Counted from the first letter of the stretch, positions 32,199 through 42,790 are shown. The stretch is DNA of 64,000 nucleotides from Cyanobium sp. NIES-981 (GCA_945877595.1 CAMDVN010000002.1:35130-99129), one strand, 5' to 3'. A program made the numbers and translations. The notes: generated by a model not told the origin, from the sequence alone.

Positions 32199-32201
32199 GC
32201 C

Positions 32202-32741
32202 ATGGACCTCGAAGCCAGCATGCGCAAGTCGCTGGAATCCACCCAGCGCACCTTCAACACGATTCGCACCGGCCGGGCCAACCCCTCCCTGCTCGACAAG
32301 ATCCAGGTCGAGTACTACGGGGCCGACACGCCCTTGAAGTCACTGGCGACCCTCTCCACCCCCGACGCCCAAACGATTCAGATCCAGCCGTTTGATTCCA
32401 GTGCCATGGGGCTGATCGAAAAGGCGATCGCCACCAGTGACCTGGGCCTCACCTGCAACAACGACGGCAAGGTCATCCGGATCAACATCCCGCCCCTCAC
32501 TGAGGCAAGGCGCAAGGATTTCTGCAAACTGGCCGCCAAATACGCCGAGGAGGGCAAAGTGGCTCTGCGCAACATCCGACGCGACGGCATCGATCGGATC
32601 AAGAAGCAGGAAAAAGACGGCGAACTCTCCGAAGATCAGAGCCGTGATCAGCAGGACAAGGTCCAGAAACAGACCGACAAGTTCATCGCCGAACTGGACA
32701 AACAACTCGCCGAGAAAGAAGCCGACATTCTCAAGGTGTGA
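32202..32741 (+). CDS. frr: ribosome recycling factor
   Basis: [43 protein letters not shown]. Confidence 0.97.
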   Translation: MDLEASMRKSLESTQRTFNTIRTGRANPSLLDKIQVEYYGADTPLKSLATLSTPDAQTIQIQPFDSSAMGLIEKAIATSDLGLTCNNDGKVIRINIPPLTEARRKDFCKLAAKYAEEGKVALRNIRRDGIDRIKKQEKDGELSEDQSRDQQDKVQKQTDKFIAELDKQLAEKEADILKV

Positions 32742-33877
32742 AGGAAGTTGATGTTGCGGTGGTTGGTGCAGGCGCCGGAGGCTCTGCCTGCGCCTTCCAC
32801 CTGGCTCAAGCCGGTCGCTCGGTCGTGGTGCTCGAACAGGGCGACTGGCCGAGATCCAAGGCCTGTGGCGGCGGCATGGCCGCATCGGTGCAGCGCTGGT
32901 TTCCCTTTGACCTGAGCCCGGCGGTGGACCAGGTGATCCGCCAGGTGCGCTTCACCTGGTGCCTGGAAGACCCGGTCACGGCCGTGCTGCCGGGTGACTC
33001 GCCATTTTGGATCGTGCGCCGCTCCAGGCTGGATGCCTTCTTGATTGAACAGGCGACCCTCGCCGGCGCCGAGCTGCAGCAGCAATGGCCCGTGCACACG
33101 GTCAACAGAGAGGGATCCCTGTGGAGGCTGGCCGGACCGGCCGGCGAGCTGTTTGCCCGCAGTGTGGTGATCGCCGATGGGTCGAGCTCACGACTGGCGG
33201 GGCCACTGGGGCTTGGGCCTGCCAAGCCGCGCTTTGCTACCACGATGTCGGTGGAGCTGGAGGGGGCGACCAGCGAGCCCGATACGGCCCGGTTTGAATT
33301 TGGCCTGGTGCGCCATGGCTTCTGCTGGGCTTTTCCCCGCCAGGGGGGATTCAGCATCGGCGTTGGTACATTCATCGGCCGCGATGCCAGCGATCAGGCC
33401 GCCCAAACCGATGCGGTGCTGGATCAACTCCTACCCAGTCTTGGATTTCAGGCCGGGGATGGAGAACGCCGGGGTGGCCAGCTGCGCATCTGGGATGGCC
33501 ACCACCGGCTCCACGGCGATGGACTGATCGTCGTCGGTGATGGGGCCTCGCTGTGCGATCCCTTCCTCGCCGAGGGCATCCGGCCAGCCCTGATGAGTGG
33601 CACCTATGGCGCCCAGGCCCTGGATCGCTGGCTTGGCGCCAACCCCGGCTCCCTCGCCGAGTACACCGTGACGATGCGCCAGGCCTGGGGGGAATCGATG
33701 GCCTGGGGCAAACGCATTGCCCAGGTTTTTTATCGGGTGCCGAAGGTGGGCTACCAGCTGGGAATCAAGCGGCCTACAGCTCCACAACGGATCGCCCAGA
33801 TCCTCTCCGGAGAGATGGGCTACGGCGACATCGCCCAGCGGGTGATCCGCCGGCTGCTCTTCCAGGGCAACCGTTGA
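32738..33877 (+). CDS. geranylgeranyl-reductase-family FAD-dependent oxidoreductase
   Basis: [63 protein letters not shown]; 4-bp overlap with frr. Confidence 0.88.
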   Translation: MKEVDVAVVGAGAGGSACAFHLAQAGRSVVVLEQGDWPRSKACGGGMAASVQRWFPFDLSPAVDQVIRQVRFTWCLEDPVTAVLPGDSPFWIVRRSRLDAFLIEQATLAGAELQQQWPVHTVNREGSLWRLAGPAGELFARSVVIADGSSSRLAGPLGLGPAKPRFATTMSVELEGATSEPDTARFEFGLVRHGFCWAFPRQGGFSIGVGTFIGRDASDQAAQTDAVLDQLLPSLGFQAGDGERRGGQLRIWDGHHRLHGDGLIVVGDGASLCDPFLAEGIRPALMSGTYGAQALDRWLGANPGSLAEYTVTMRQAWGESMAWGKRIAQVFYRVPKVGYQLGIKRPTAPQRIAQILSGEMGYGDIAQRVIRRLLFQGNR

Positions 33878-33886
33878 AAACTGGCT

Positions 33887-34264
33887 TCAAACCTTGGTGC
33901 AATCCCTCAGCTGACGAAGGCGCTGGTCGATCGAGCCCAACAACTCAATGGCAAACATCGGCGATTCCTGTACAGCGAACAGGAACTTCTCACGGTTCAT
34001 CACCAGCACCTTGCAGGGTGTCATCGCCCTGGCGTTGCCATAGCGGCGATGGTCATGGGTGACGAGGGCGCCGGCCCCAAACACATCGCCGGCCTTGATC
34101 TCCTCGTGGCCCACGTCGCCATTCCAGCTCAACTGAACACTGCCCTCAAGCAGACCAAACATGCAATCGCCCGACTCTCCCGAGCGAAAAATCAGATCAC
34201 CGGGGTTGACCTGCTTAACTTCGCCGGTGCTGGCTAAAGCTCGCATCGTGTCGAGGGCATTCAC
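33887..34264 (-). CDS. cyclic-nucleotide-binding (Crp-like sensor) domain protein, no HTH
   Basis: VNPGDLIFRSGESGDCMFGLLEGSVQLSWNG..IKAGDVFGAGALV; ends at 125 aa. Confidence 0.85.
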   Translation of the reverse strand: MNALDTMRALASTGEVKQVNPGDLIFRSGESGDCMFGLLEGSVQLSWNGDVGHEEIKAGDVFGAGALVTHDHRRYGNARAMTPCKVLVMNREKFLFAVQESPMFAIELLGSIDQRLRQLRDCTKV

Positions 34265-34312
34265 GGCAGGGGAAACGATGCAGCAAGGCTCCGATTGTGC
34301 ACGACCAACGTC

Positions 34313-34354
34313 AAGGTCTGATTAAGAAGGTCTGACTAAGAAGGTCTGATTAAG
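34313..34354. repeat. 14-bp tandem array, 3 units
   Basis: AAGGTCTGATTAAG / AAGGTCTGACTAAG / AAGGTCTGATTAAG. Confidence 0.97.
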
Positions 34355-34464
34355 GCTGCTGACCCAGGCCAGCAGGCCCAAAACCCATTCCACCCCTGAC
34401 CTCCCCAACGAAATCATTGCGTGGAAAAAATCTCATGCACGGCATGGTTGAAGGCTGCGCCGCC

Positions 34465-35439
34465 CTAAATTTCAGCGAGACGTTGGGCCAACTGAACCTC
34501 GAGGGTTTCGATCGCCTTGCAGAAACCCCGAATACCCTCATCAAGCTTCTCGGTGGCCATGGTGTCGGCGGCCATCATCTGGCGAAAATGGACCTCATCC
34601 AGTTGGAATTGAGCCTCGGTGGGGGCGGGATCAAAGGCATTGAGCTTGCGCTCCAGTTCCCCTTCGGTGGACCGCAGCTGATCGAGCAGAACCGGTGAAA
34701 TGGTCAGCAGGTCGCAACCAGCGAGTTCGATGATTTCGTCGATGTTGCGGAAGCTGGCGCCCATCACCTCGGTCTTGTAGCCGTAGGTCTTGAAATAATT
34801 GAAGATCTGGCTCACTGAGACCACACCGGGATCTTCAGGCCCTGGATAGTGATCGCGGCCTGTTGATTTCTTGTACCAATCGAGGATGCGGCCCACAAAG
34901 GGTGAAATCAGAGTGACGCCGGCCTCGGCACAGGCAACGGCCTGGGCAAATCCAAACAACAGGGTGAGATTGCAGTGGATGCCTTCGCGCTCCAGCTGCT
35001 CTGCGGCACAGATCCCCTCCCAGGTCGAGGCAATCTTGATGAGCACCCGATCGCGGCCGATGCCGGCGTCGTGATAGAGACCGATCAACTTACGAGCCTT
35101 GGCCATCGTGGCCTCGGTATCGAAGCTCAGACGAGCGTCCACTTCAGTGGACACCCGTCCGGGCACGATCTTGAGAATCTCCTTACCGAAGGTGACGCAG
35201 ATCTCATCCAGTGTTTCAGCCACAACGGCTTCGGCCGTGGCGGAGGCTCCCAGCAAAGCCCTCGATTCCTGCAGGGAGCGATCAATCAGCTCCTGGTAGG
35301 TGGGGATCTGGGCCGCCGCAAGAATCAGCGAGGGGTTGGTGGTCGCGTCACGGGGAGTGAACTGCTTGATGGCATCGATATCGCCGGTGTCGGCGACCAC
35401 CACGGTCATGGCGGCAAGTTGGTCGAGCAGGTTGGCCAT
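34465..35439 (-). CDS. tal: transaldolase
   Basis: [68 protein letters not shown]. Confidence 0.97.
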   Translation of the reverse strand: MANLLDQLAAMTVVVADTGDIDAIKQFTPRDATTNPSLILAAAQIPTYQELIDRSLQESRALLGASATAEAVVAETLDEICVTFGKEILKIVPGRVSTEVDARLSFDTEATMAKARKLIGLYHDAGIGRDRVLIKIASTWEGICAAEQLEREGIHCNLTLLFGFAQAVACAEAGVTLISPFVGRILDWYKKSTGRDHYPGPEDPGVVSVSQIFNYFKTYGYKTEVMGASFRNIDEIIELAGCDLLTISPVLLDQLRSTEGELERKLNAFDPAPTEAQFQLDEVHFRQMMAADTMATEKLDEGIRGFCKAIETLEVQLAQRLAEI

Positions 35440-35568
35440 GCGGGTTCGCCTCATTCAGGCCCAAGTGAATCAACGCTAGCCAGCACAGCCCAAGTGCCTA
35501 GAGGGGGAGTGCCAACCTTGTGGGAACAGAAACCTGGACGCCCCCACCCACTCCAAGCTCAACCGAGC

Positions 35569-37359
35569 TCAAACAGCTCTGGGCTTGGCCTTTGGCTTGC
35601 CTGTGGGACCTGAGGGAGGAATCCGCTCCAACACCAACAGCGCATCGATGATCTGCTTGGCCACCGGCACCGCCACCGTGGAACCAAAGACCATCCCACC
35701 CTTGGGTTCGTCGACAACCACGAGCACCACGTAGCGGGGATTATCCATCGGCAGGTGCGCCACAAAACTGGTGATCAGGGCGCCGGGGATGTAAACCCCG
35801 TTTTCAGCCTTCTGGGCCGTTCCCGTCTTGCCGCCGATGCGATACCCCGGCACCTTGACCGCCAGGTTGCCCTGCGAGACCACCGACTCCATCCAGGCCA
35901 TCACCTGTTTGGTGACGGCCGGATCGAGCAACTGAATTCCGCTGGCCGCACCCGGGCTCGCCAGCGCCTCGCCGGAGCGCAGCCCCCTGGTGATGTGGGG
36001 GCTCACCAACCGACCGCCATTGGCCAGCATGGCGTGGAGCTGGAGCAGCTTCAACGGGGTGAGCGAAAAGCCCTGGCCAAAGGCGGCAACCGCAGGCTCG
36101 ATGGGATGGCTGATGAACTGGTTACGGTCTTTGAGCTGACCGGCGACCGCCCCGGGCAGGTCGGTGTCAGGGCGGGCGTTGATGCCGAGGGCATTGAGCC
36201 AGAACCAAAAGCGTTCGCGCTTCACCTTGGCCATCGCCTTGACCATGGCCACGTTGCTGGAGACCTGGAGCACGGTGGCGTAATCGATCAGGCCATTGGC
36301 CTTCTTGTCGTGGTTGAAAATCGGCCAACCACCAATGCTGAGTGAACCATTGTCGGTCTCTTTTCCAGTCGGATTGATCGCCTTTTCCTGCAGGGCTAGG
36401 GCGAGGTTGATCGGCTTGAAGGTGGAACCGGGTTCATAGAGATCTTGGACCGACCATTCACGGAACAAGCCGGGATTAAAGGCCCAGAACCGGTTGGGGT
36501 CGTAGGTGGGGGTGGAGGCCAGGGCGAGCATTTCGCCATTGCGCACATCCATCACCAGTGCCGCCCCACGCTTGGCATTCCAGTGCTTGACCTGCTTGGC
36601 CAGGGCCTGCTGGGCCACCTGCTGCAGACGTGAATCAAGCGTGAGCTGCAGACGCAGGTCGTCGCCATAGAGCGATCCAGCCACCAAGCCCTCAGGAAGC
36701 GGCGTGCCATCGGCGCCGCGGCGCATGCGCAGGATCTCCTCCTGACGCCGCAGGTCGCGGTCACGGCTCTGCTCAAGACCCGCCTGGGGGACCCGCTCCA
36801 GGTTGAGGAAGCCCACGACGTTGGCAAACAGCTGACCCTGGGGATAGATGCGATGGGGATAGGCCTCGAGGTCTAGGCCGCTGATGCCCAGTCGCCTGAC
36901 CCTTTCAGCCGTTTCCGGATCGATCTCGCTGCGCAACTTGACGCCGCTTTGGCGACTGCCGAGGTTGGCGAGCAACAACGCCTTGGGCTGGGCCAGCACC
37001 GGGGCCAGCCGATCGGCCACCTCAGCCGCCGTACGCACCTGGCGGGGGTCATCGCCAGGGAAGTTGAAATAGCGGGGATGGGCCCAGAGCGTGAAGCGCT
37101 GTTCGTCGAGGGCCACCAGCTGGCCATTGCGATCGACGATCGTGCGGCGCTTGCCGATCGGCGCAATCGACTGGGTCTGAATGGCCCGGGCGCGCTTCTG
37201 GAGATTGCCGCCATCGGCAACCTGCAGCCAGGCCAGCCGGGCACCAAGCCCAAGCAAACCAAACGCCAAAATGGTGTAAACCGCCACCAAACGGCCGAGC
37301 GGAACGGGCTGCAGCTCCACAACCCTGCGGCGTGATCGCCGGGTTCCCTGGGCCGGCAT
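35569..37359 (-). CDS. peptidoglycan D,D-transpeptidase (FtsI / PBP2-like)
   Basis: STPTYDPNRFW, YEPGSTFKPI, KTGTAQ motif; start 37359 or 37401. Confidence 0.92.
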   Translation of the reverse strand: MPAQGTRRSRRRVVELQPVPLGRLVAVYTILAFGLLGLGARLAWLQVADGGNLQKRARAIQTQSIAPIGKRRTIVDRNGQLVALDEQRFTLWAHPRYFNFPGDDPRQVRTAAEVADRLAPVLAQPKALLLANLGSRQSGVKLRSEIDPETAERVRRLGISGLDLEAYPHRIYPQGQLFANVVGFLNLERVPQAGLEQSRDRDLRRQEEILRMRRGADGTPLPEGLVAGSLYGDDLRLQLTLDSRLQQVAQQALAKQVKHWNAKRGAALVMDVRNGEMLALASTPTYDPNRFWAFNPGLFREWSVQDLYEPGSTFKPINLALALQEKAINPTGKETDNGSLSIGGWPIFNHDKKANGLIDYATVLQVSSNVAMVKAMAKVKRERFWFWLNALGINARPDTDLPGAVAGQLKDRNQFISHPIEPAVAAFGQGFSLTPLKLLQLHAMLANGGRLVSPHITRGLRSGEALASPGAASGIQLLDPAVTKQVMAWMESVVSQGNLAVKVPGYRIGGKTGTAQKAENGVYIPGALITSFVAHLPMDNPRYVVLVVVDEPKGGMVFGSTVAVPVAKQIIDALLVLERIPPSGPTGKPKAKPRAV

Positions 37360-37363
37360 CGGC

Positions 37364-37834
37364 TCAGTACCCAGAAGAAATAAGACCCCAGTGGAGGCCA
37401 TCGGGCAACGCCAACGGCAAGGCCGAAGCAGGGGGAGCCGCCGGCGGCGCCAGATGCACCAACTGATCACTGCTGGTGGGAACCAGCCAGCCGGGTCGGC
37501 GAATCGCGCCGAGATGATGCTGCTCCAGCAGGGCCGATGCCTCCTGGAGGCGGTGTTCCAGGACCTGGGTGGCCTCCAGGCTCTGATAGTTGCGACCCCA
37601 CTGGTTTTGCCAGTGGAGGGTCAGGGCACTGAGGCCGAGCATGGCGATCGCCAGGCCAGCGAGGGTGCCGTCGGTGGCGCGGTGCAGTCCTGCCAGCCAG
37701 GGGGCCTGACGCACCACCTTGCGGGCCGAGAGGGAGCCCTCGATGAGCGACAAAGGGCGTCGCAGGGGTGCGACGACTCGTGCGAGCCGGGCGGGTGTGC
37801 GGTCTGCGGATCGCTTGGCGGGCGTGGCAAACAA
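37364..37834 (-). CDS. hypothetical bitopic membrane protein, FtsL-like position upstream of the PBP gene
   Basis: Single TM TDGTLAGLAIAMLGLSALTLHW followed by coil-like region. Confidence 0.65.
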   Translation of the reverse strand: MFATPAKRSADRTPARLARVVAPLRRPLSLIEGSLSARKVVRQAPWLAGLHRATDGTLAGLAIAMLGLSALTLHWQNQWGRNYQSLEATQVLEHRLQEASALLEQHHLGAIRRPGWLVPTSSDQLVHLAPPAAPPASALPLALPDGLHWGLISSGY

Positions 37835-37904
37835 CGGCTAGTCGTGCATTCAGCGCAAGTGAACCACCCTCTGAGTCGCCGGGCAAGGGAGCCGCGCCAT
37901 GGAT

Positions 37905-39308
37905 TCAGCCAGCCAACAGGAGCAAATTGGCAAAGGTGAGGCCATTCCAAAGGCCGTGCATCAAGACACTGGCGCCAAGCCGCCCGCCCGAGAGGCGCAG
38001 CCAGCCAAGTCCTAATCCCAACACAAACAGAGGTGCAAACTCACCAAGGCTGAGGTGGGCCAAGGCAAAGAAGGCCGCGCTGAGCACCACCCCCCAGCCG
38101 CCACCCCACTGACGCGCCAGCACCGGTAAGAGCACACCGCGAAACAGCGTCTCTTCAAAGAGGGGCGCCAGAACCATGGCCGTCAGGCCAAACAGGGCCA
38201 GGGCCAAGGGGCTTGGACTGGTGAGCACCAGATCCAGCAGGGGATTGCTGCCGCCTGGATCGCCCCAGAGGGTCTCGAGCAACCAACCCACCAAGGCCAC
38301 CAGGGGGAGCACCATCAGCAACAGGGCCAGGGCCCGGCGGAGGCTGAGGGCCACCGGCCGCCAACGCCATTGCAACCAGCCCTGGCTGGGCATGGGTCCC
38401 CGTCGACGCAGGAGCGCCGCCAGAATCAAAAGAGGGCCCAGCATGAGGGCCAGATACAGCAACAGGACACTGAGGCCCTGTTGCAGGGGCGGGTTGGCCG
38501 CCAGAGGGGCAAGGACCTGGCCCAGCAACGGCACCACCACCAGCGGGGTGAGCAGCTCCCCGAGCACCACAAACCCCCCCGCCACAAGCAGCGTCACATC
38601 AACCAGGCTGAGCGGGGGGCCTTCCAGCGGAGCCAGGGCGGGCAAGCGGCGCCGCCAAGCCAGCCACAGCTGACGCAGCAGCAGGGCCAGGCCCACCAGC
38701 ATCAAACCAACCGGGGCCAAGGTGATCGCCAGGAGCCGAGCCAAAGCCTGCCGCTGCAGCGTGGCGTTGCCACAGGGTCCGGCCAATCCGCCCTTGAGCT
38801 GGCAGAGCAACTGGGTCTGCAGGGCCGTGGGCTGGGCCACGATGCCAATCGCATCGGGCGATTTCGAATCGGACGAGTTGGGATCGGGCGAGTTCAGATC
38901 GGGCAAGCTGGCCAGCACTTGGCGGGCCACGCCGTCATGGCCGGCCAAGTGCTCGAGCAGGGCCCAGGTGTAGCGCTGTTGCGGAGGCAGGGCCTGCTGT
39001 GCCGTTCCGGCCTGACGGCCAAGCTCCTGGCGAAGGGCCTCGGCGGGATCGGGGCCGAGCAGCATCGCTCCGAGCGGTGAGCGCAGCTGCGGTTCGGCCA
39101 GCACGGCCAACTCGAGCTGGCGCCGTTGAAGGGAATTGCCCACCGAGGGGCGCTCGAGGCTGGTGAGCAGGCCATTGATCCACAACAGTGCCGTGAGCAG
39201 CAAGCTGATCAAGGCAAGCCAGCCCTTCCAACTGCGCCATTCGCCCACTGGAGCACCCCCAGGTGCGGATTGGGGGCCCGACTCAGGCCGCGACTCTGGT
39301 GATCCCAT
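37905..39308 (-). CDS. CPBP family intramembrane metalloprotease
   Basis: LAPLFEETLFRGVLLPVL (EExxxR), FALAHLSLG, SVLMHGLWNG; start placed at ATG 39308, ORF upstream of this is antisense to the next gene. Confidence 0.88.
   Translation of the reverse strand: MGSPESRPESGPQSAPGGAPVGEWRSWKGWLALISLLLTALLWINGLLTSLERPSVGNSLQRRQLELAVLAEPQLRSPLGAMLLGPDPAEALRQELGRQAGTAQQALPPQQRYTWALLEHLAGHDGVARQVLASLPDLNSPDPNSSDSKSPDAIGIVAQPTALQTQLLCQLKGGLAGPCGNATLQRQALARLLAITLAPVGLMLVGLALLLRQLWLAWRRRLPALAPLEGPPLSLVDVTLLVAGGFVVLGELLTPLVVVPLLGQVLAPLAANPPLQQGLSVLLLYLALMLGPLLILAALLRRRGPMPSQGWLQWRWRPVALSLRRALALLLMVLPLVALVGWLLETLWGDPGGSNPLLDLVLTSPSPLALALFGLTAMVLAPLFEETLFRGVLLPVLARQWGGGWGVVLSAAFFALAHLSLGEFAPLFVLGLGLGWLRLSGGRLGASVLMHGLWNGLTFANLLLLAG
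38853..38912. repeat. 15-bp tandem repeat (4 units) in the CPBP gene
   Basis: ATCGGGCGATTTCGA / ATCGGACGAGTTGGG / ATCGGGCGAGTTCAG / ATCGGGCAAGCTGGC. Confidence 0.95.
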
Positions 39309-39386
39309 CGCAGCAGCTGGCCACAAACCTTCGCGATTCTCCCTCGGCGAGCAGCCAAACCCCCTTGATCTGGGCCCTCCCATACA

Positions 39387-40754
39387 GTGACTGGGAGCAG
39401 CAACCCCTTTGTGTCGCTTCGGATTGTGCTGGTCCGCCATGGGCTGAGCAGCTTCAACGTCGAGCACCGCATCCAGGGGCGTGATGACCTGTCCGACCTC
39501 ACCGAAGCGGGGATTCAACAGGCGGCCGACACCGGTGAGGCCCTGCGCGACCTGCACATCGATGCCGCCTATACCTCGCCACTCCGCCGGGCGAGCGCCA
39601 CGGCCAGCCGCCTGTTGCAGGCCCAGGGCCAGGGGCTGCGGGCCCAGCCCATCAACGACCTGCTTGAAATTGATCTGGAACCCTGGAGCGGCCTGCTGCG
39701 TCAGGAGGTCAAGGAACGGTTCCCCGCGGCTGAGCGCCAGTGGCGTGAAGCCCCCCAAAACCTTGAACTGCAACGAAGCGATGGCAGCGGCTACCGCCCC
39801 CTGATCGAGCTGATGGAGCAGGCAGAACGCTTCCGGCTGGGCTTGCTGCAGCGCCATGCCGCGGCTCTGCAAGGCCAGGCCTCCGAGACCGTGCTGGTGG
39901 TGGGCCACAACGCAATTTTGCGGGCCCTGGTGCTGCGGCTGCTCAACCTGCCTGCGAGCGGCTTCCGCCGCCTCCAGGTCGACAACGCCTCCATTTCGGT
40001 GCTCAACCTGGATGGGACCGCAGGAGTTGGAGGCGGCGCCGTTCAGATCGAGTCGCTCAATGGCACGGCCCATCTGGGAACTCCCCTACCGAGCAAGGGA
40101 AGCGGTGCCCGCCTCCTGCTGGTGCGGCACGGGGAAACGGACTGGAATCGCCAGGGTCGCTTCCAAGGCCAGATCGACATCCCCCTCAACGCCAACGGCC
40201 ATGCCCAGGCCGAGGCCGCCAGGAGTTTCTTGGCCAACATCACGCTGCAGCGTGCCTACACCAGCGTGATGGCCCGACCCCGTCAAACGGCCGAGACGAT
40301 CTTGCGCAGCCACCCCGGTGTGCCCTTGACCAGCACCACCGGGCTGGTCGAGATCGGCCACGGTCTCTGGGAAGGCAAGCTCGAATCCGAAATCAGTTCA
40401 GGCTGGCCCCAGCTGCTGGCCGATTGGAAACAGGCCCCCCAGACCGTGCAAATGCCTGGCGGTGAAACGATCCAGGAGGTCTGGGACCGTTCCGTGGGCT
40501 GCTGGCAGAGCATTGCGGCCAGCCTCGATCCCAAAGAAACGGCCCTGGTGGTGGCCCACGATGCGGTCAACAAAACCATCCTCTGTGCCCTGCTCGGCCT
40601 TACCCCAGCCGACATCTGGACCATTAAACAAGGCAACGGTGGCGTCACCGTGATCGACTATCCAACCCAGCAATCTGGGCCCGTGGTGGCTGCGCTGAAT
40701 CTCACCCACCATCTGGGCGGGGTTCTCGATCGCACCGCGGCCGGGGCCCTCTAG
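39387..40754 (+). CDS. two-domain histidine phosphatase (tandem phosphoglycerate-mutase-like domains)
   Basis: Two catalytic motifs: LVRHGLSSFN and LVRHGETDWN; start uncertain. Confidence 0.92.
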   Translation: MTGSSNPFVSLRIVLVRHGLSSFNVEHRIQGRDDLSDLTEAGIQQAADTGEALRDLHIDAAYTSPLRRASATASRLLQAQGQGLRAQPINDLLEIDLEPWSGLLRQEVKERFPAAERQWREAPQNLELQRSDGSGYRPLIELMEQAERFRLGLLQRHAAALQGQASETVLVVGHNAILRALVLRLLNLPASGFRRLQVDNASISVLNLDGTAGVGGGAVQIESLNGTAHLGTPLPSKGSGARLLLVRHGETDWNRQGRFQGQIDIPLNANGHAQAEAARSFLANITLQRAYTSVMARPRQTAETILRSHPGVPLTSTTGLVEIGHGLWEGKLESEISSGWPQLLADWKQAPQTVQMPGGETIQEVWDRSVGCWQSIAASLDPKETALVVAHDAVNKTILCALLGLTPADIWTIKQGNGGVTVIDYPTQQSGPVVAALNLTHHLGGVLDRTAAGAL

Positions 40755-40769
40755 AGCCACCACCCCATA

Positions 40770-42065
40770 GTGACCCCGCCGATGGCTCCACTGGCCCCCC
40801 CCCTCTGGCTTGCAGACCTTGAGCTGCTGAGGGGGCCAGGCGAAGCCCTCGAACGCGGCGATGCCCTGATCGACCCCAACGGCTGCCTGCTGGAGCTGGG
40901 CCCTGCCGCTGCGGATCGGGCCCACGCCTTGGGCCTTGAACCCCATCCAAGCCCTGGACACCTGCTGGCACCGGCCCTGGTGGATCCCCATAGCGTGCTG
41001 GAGGACCCGCTCACGGGCCGGGCCGAAAACCTCGAGAGCCTCGCCGCCGCCGCCATCCAAGGTGGCTATGGCCAGGTTGCCCTGCTGCCTTGGGCCCAGC
41101 TGCCGCGCGATCACCCCACGCTGCTGTCACTTCGCTGGGACACGCCGCTGCAACTGCACCTGTGGGCAAGCTTCAGCCTGGCCAATGCCGACGAGCAACT
41201 GGCCCCCCACAGTGACCTCCTGGCCGCGGGATCGATTGGACTCGCCGGCAGCAACAATTCCCCCCCGGCCGCCTTGCTGCACCGGGCCCTCCAACTCGGC
41301 GAGATCGGCGATCGGCCGCTGCTGCTGGCCCCACGCCAGGTCCAGCTGAGCGCTGCAGGGCTTGTGCGTGAGCGCGTTGAGGCCCTGAGGGCCGGCTGGC
41401 CGGTGGATCCCCCCTCCAGCGAAACCCTGCCCCTCCAGGAACTTCTGGCCCTGCACCACAACCACCCCAGCGCAGCTCTGGCGTTGATGAACCTCTCCAC
41501 CGCGGAGGGGGTAGCCCAACTACGGGTCCATCCCCAACCACCGCCAGCCACGGTGCACTGGTGGCAGCTGGTGGCCGACAGCGGCAGCCTGCCGGCCGGC
41601 CACAACGGCTGGCGCATGGAGCCTCCCCTGGGGGGGCCTGGCGATCGCCAGGCCCTCATCGACGCCCTGGCCGCTGGGGTGATCACGGCTGTGGCCGTGC
41701 ATCACCAGGCCCTCGACGCCGAAGATCAGTTGCTTCCCCATGACCAGCGCCGGCCTGGCCTGGCAGGCCATGGCCTGGTGCTGCCCCTGCTCTGGCAGGA
41801 GCTGGTTGAGGGCCATGGCTTCACGGTGCCTCAGCTCTGGCAGGCCCTCTGCTGGGGGCCCTCTGAGCTGCTGGGCCTTCCTCCCCAGACCCTGGCGGTG
41901 GGTTCGAGGCAGTGGCTGCTGTTTGATCCCCAGGAGGCCTGGATCTGGAGTCGTTCCTCGCGCCGCTCAAGGGCTGCCAACCAGCCCATCCCCGAGGGCA
42001 GCCAGATCACCGGCCGGGTGCGAGCCAGTGGGCTGCTGCCTCCCCATGACTGGCAGCTCGCCTAA
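40770..42065 (+). CDS. dihydroorotase-like amidohydrolase homologue, probably non-catalytic
   Basis: Amidohydrolase layout, but APALVDPHSVLEDP sits where the DxHxH metal motif is expected. Confidence 0.7.
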   Translation: MTPPMAPLAPPLWLADLELLRGPGEALERGDALIDPNGCLLELGPAAADRAHALGLEPHPSPGHLLAPALVDPHSVLEDPLTGRAENLESLAAAAIQGGYGQVALLPWAQLPRDHPTLLSLRWDTPLQLHLWASFSLANADEQLAPHSDLLAAGSIGLAGSNNSPPAALLHRALQLGEIGDRPLLLAPRQVQLSAAGLVRERVEALRAGWPVDPPSSETLPLQELLALHHNHPSAALALMNLSTAEGVAQLRVHPQPPPATVHWWQLVADSGSLPAGHNGWRMEPPLGGPGDRQALIDALAAGVITAVAVHHQALDAEDQLLPHDQRRPGLAGHGLVLPLLWQELVEGHGFTVPQLWQALCWGPSELLGLPPQTLAVGSRQWLLFDPQEAWIWSRSSRRSRAANQPIPEGSQITGRVRASGLLPPHDWQLA

Positions 42066-42076
42066 CCCCCAAAGTC

Positions 42077-42790
42077 TCAACGCTTCAGATCCAGACTGCC
42101 GGCCGTGTTGAAGGGGAAAATTCGCCAGAAAGCCCGGCCCAGAATTTCCTGCCGGGGCAAGAAGGCCCCACCGGGCCAGTAGCGCCCATCCCAGCTGCTG
42201 GCGCGGTTGTCGCCCAGTACCACCACATGGCCGGTCGGCACCACCACATCCAGGGTCTTGCAGCCCATCTCCGTGAGACCGTCGTAGGGGCAGTAGTTCT
42301 GCACGTAGGGCTCGGCCAGCGGCTTGCCGTTGATCAAGGCGCGACCCCGGGGGTCCACCACCAGCCGCTCACCCGGCAGGGCCACCACGCGCTTGATGTA
42401 GGCATCGCAGGCCGGGTTGGCCAGGCCAGGCAGCTTGTTGAGCAGGGGGATGTTGGGCAATAGGCAGGTCAACAGCCCCGGTTTCTGTCCGCCTGAGAGC
42501 ACTGGGTCGAAGGCATGGGGGGCATGGAAGACCACGATCTCGCCCCGGCGCGGGGCACGGCTGCGGTACGTGAGCTTTTCGACCAGCAGTCGGTCCTGAA
42601 TCTGCAGGCCTGGCAACATCGAACCCGAGGGGATGTAGCGGGCCTCCACCAGCAGATGGCGAATGCCAAACGCCACAGCCAAGGTGAGCAGCACGCTGCG
42701 CCAGAACGGCCAGGAGCTGTCTGGGTTGCCTGGGTTGCCTGGGTTGGTCGAGTTGGTGGCGTTGTTTTGACTGCCGCTGGGTTCGCTCAA
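42077..42790 (-). CDS. lepB: signal peptidase I
   Basis: YIPSGSMLPGLQIQDRLLVEKL, YIKRVVALPGERL, VVLGDNRASSWDGRYW. Confidence 0.96.
   Translation of the reverse strand: MSEPSGSQNNATNSTNPGNPGNPDSSWPFWRSVLLTLAVAFGIRHLLVEARYIPSGSMLPGLQIQDRLLVEKLTYRSRAPRRGEIVVFHAPHAFDPVLSGGQKPGLLTCLLPNIPLLNKLPGLANPACDAYIKRVVALPGERLVVDPRGRALINGKPLAEPYVQNYCPYDGLTEMGCKTLDVVVPTGHVVVLGDNRASSWDGRYWPGGAFLPRQEILGRAFWRIFPFNTAGSLDLKR

Noticed and set aside
39309-40073. N-terminal extension of the 722-aa minus ORF (MGRAIERLDLNGAAS...)
   Set aside because: Lies antisense to the well-supported histidine phosphatase gene; protease start placed at 39308
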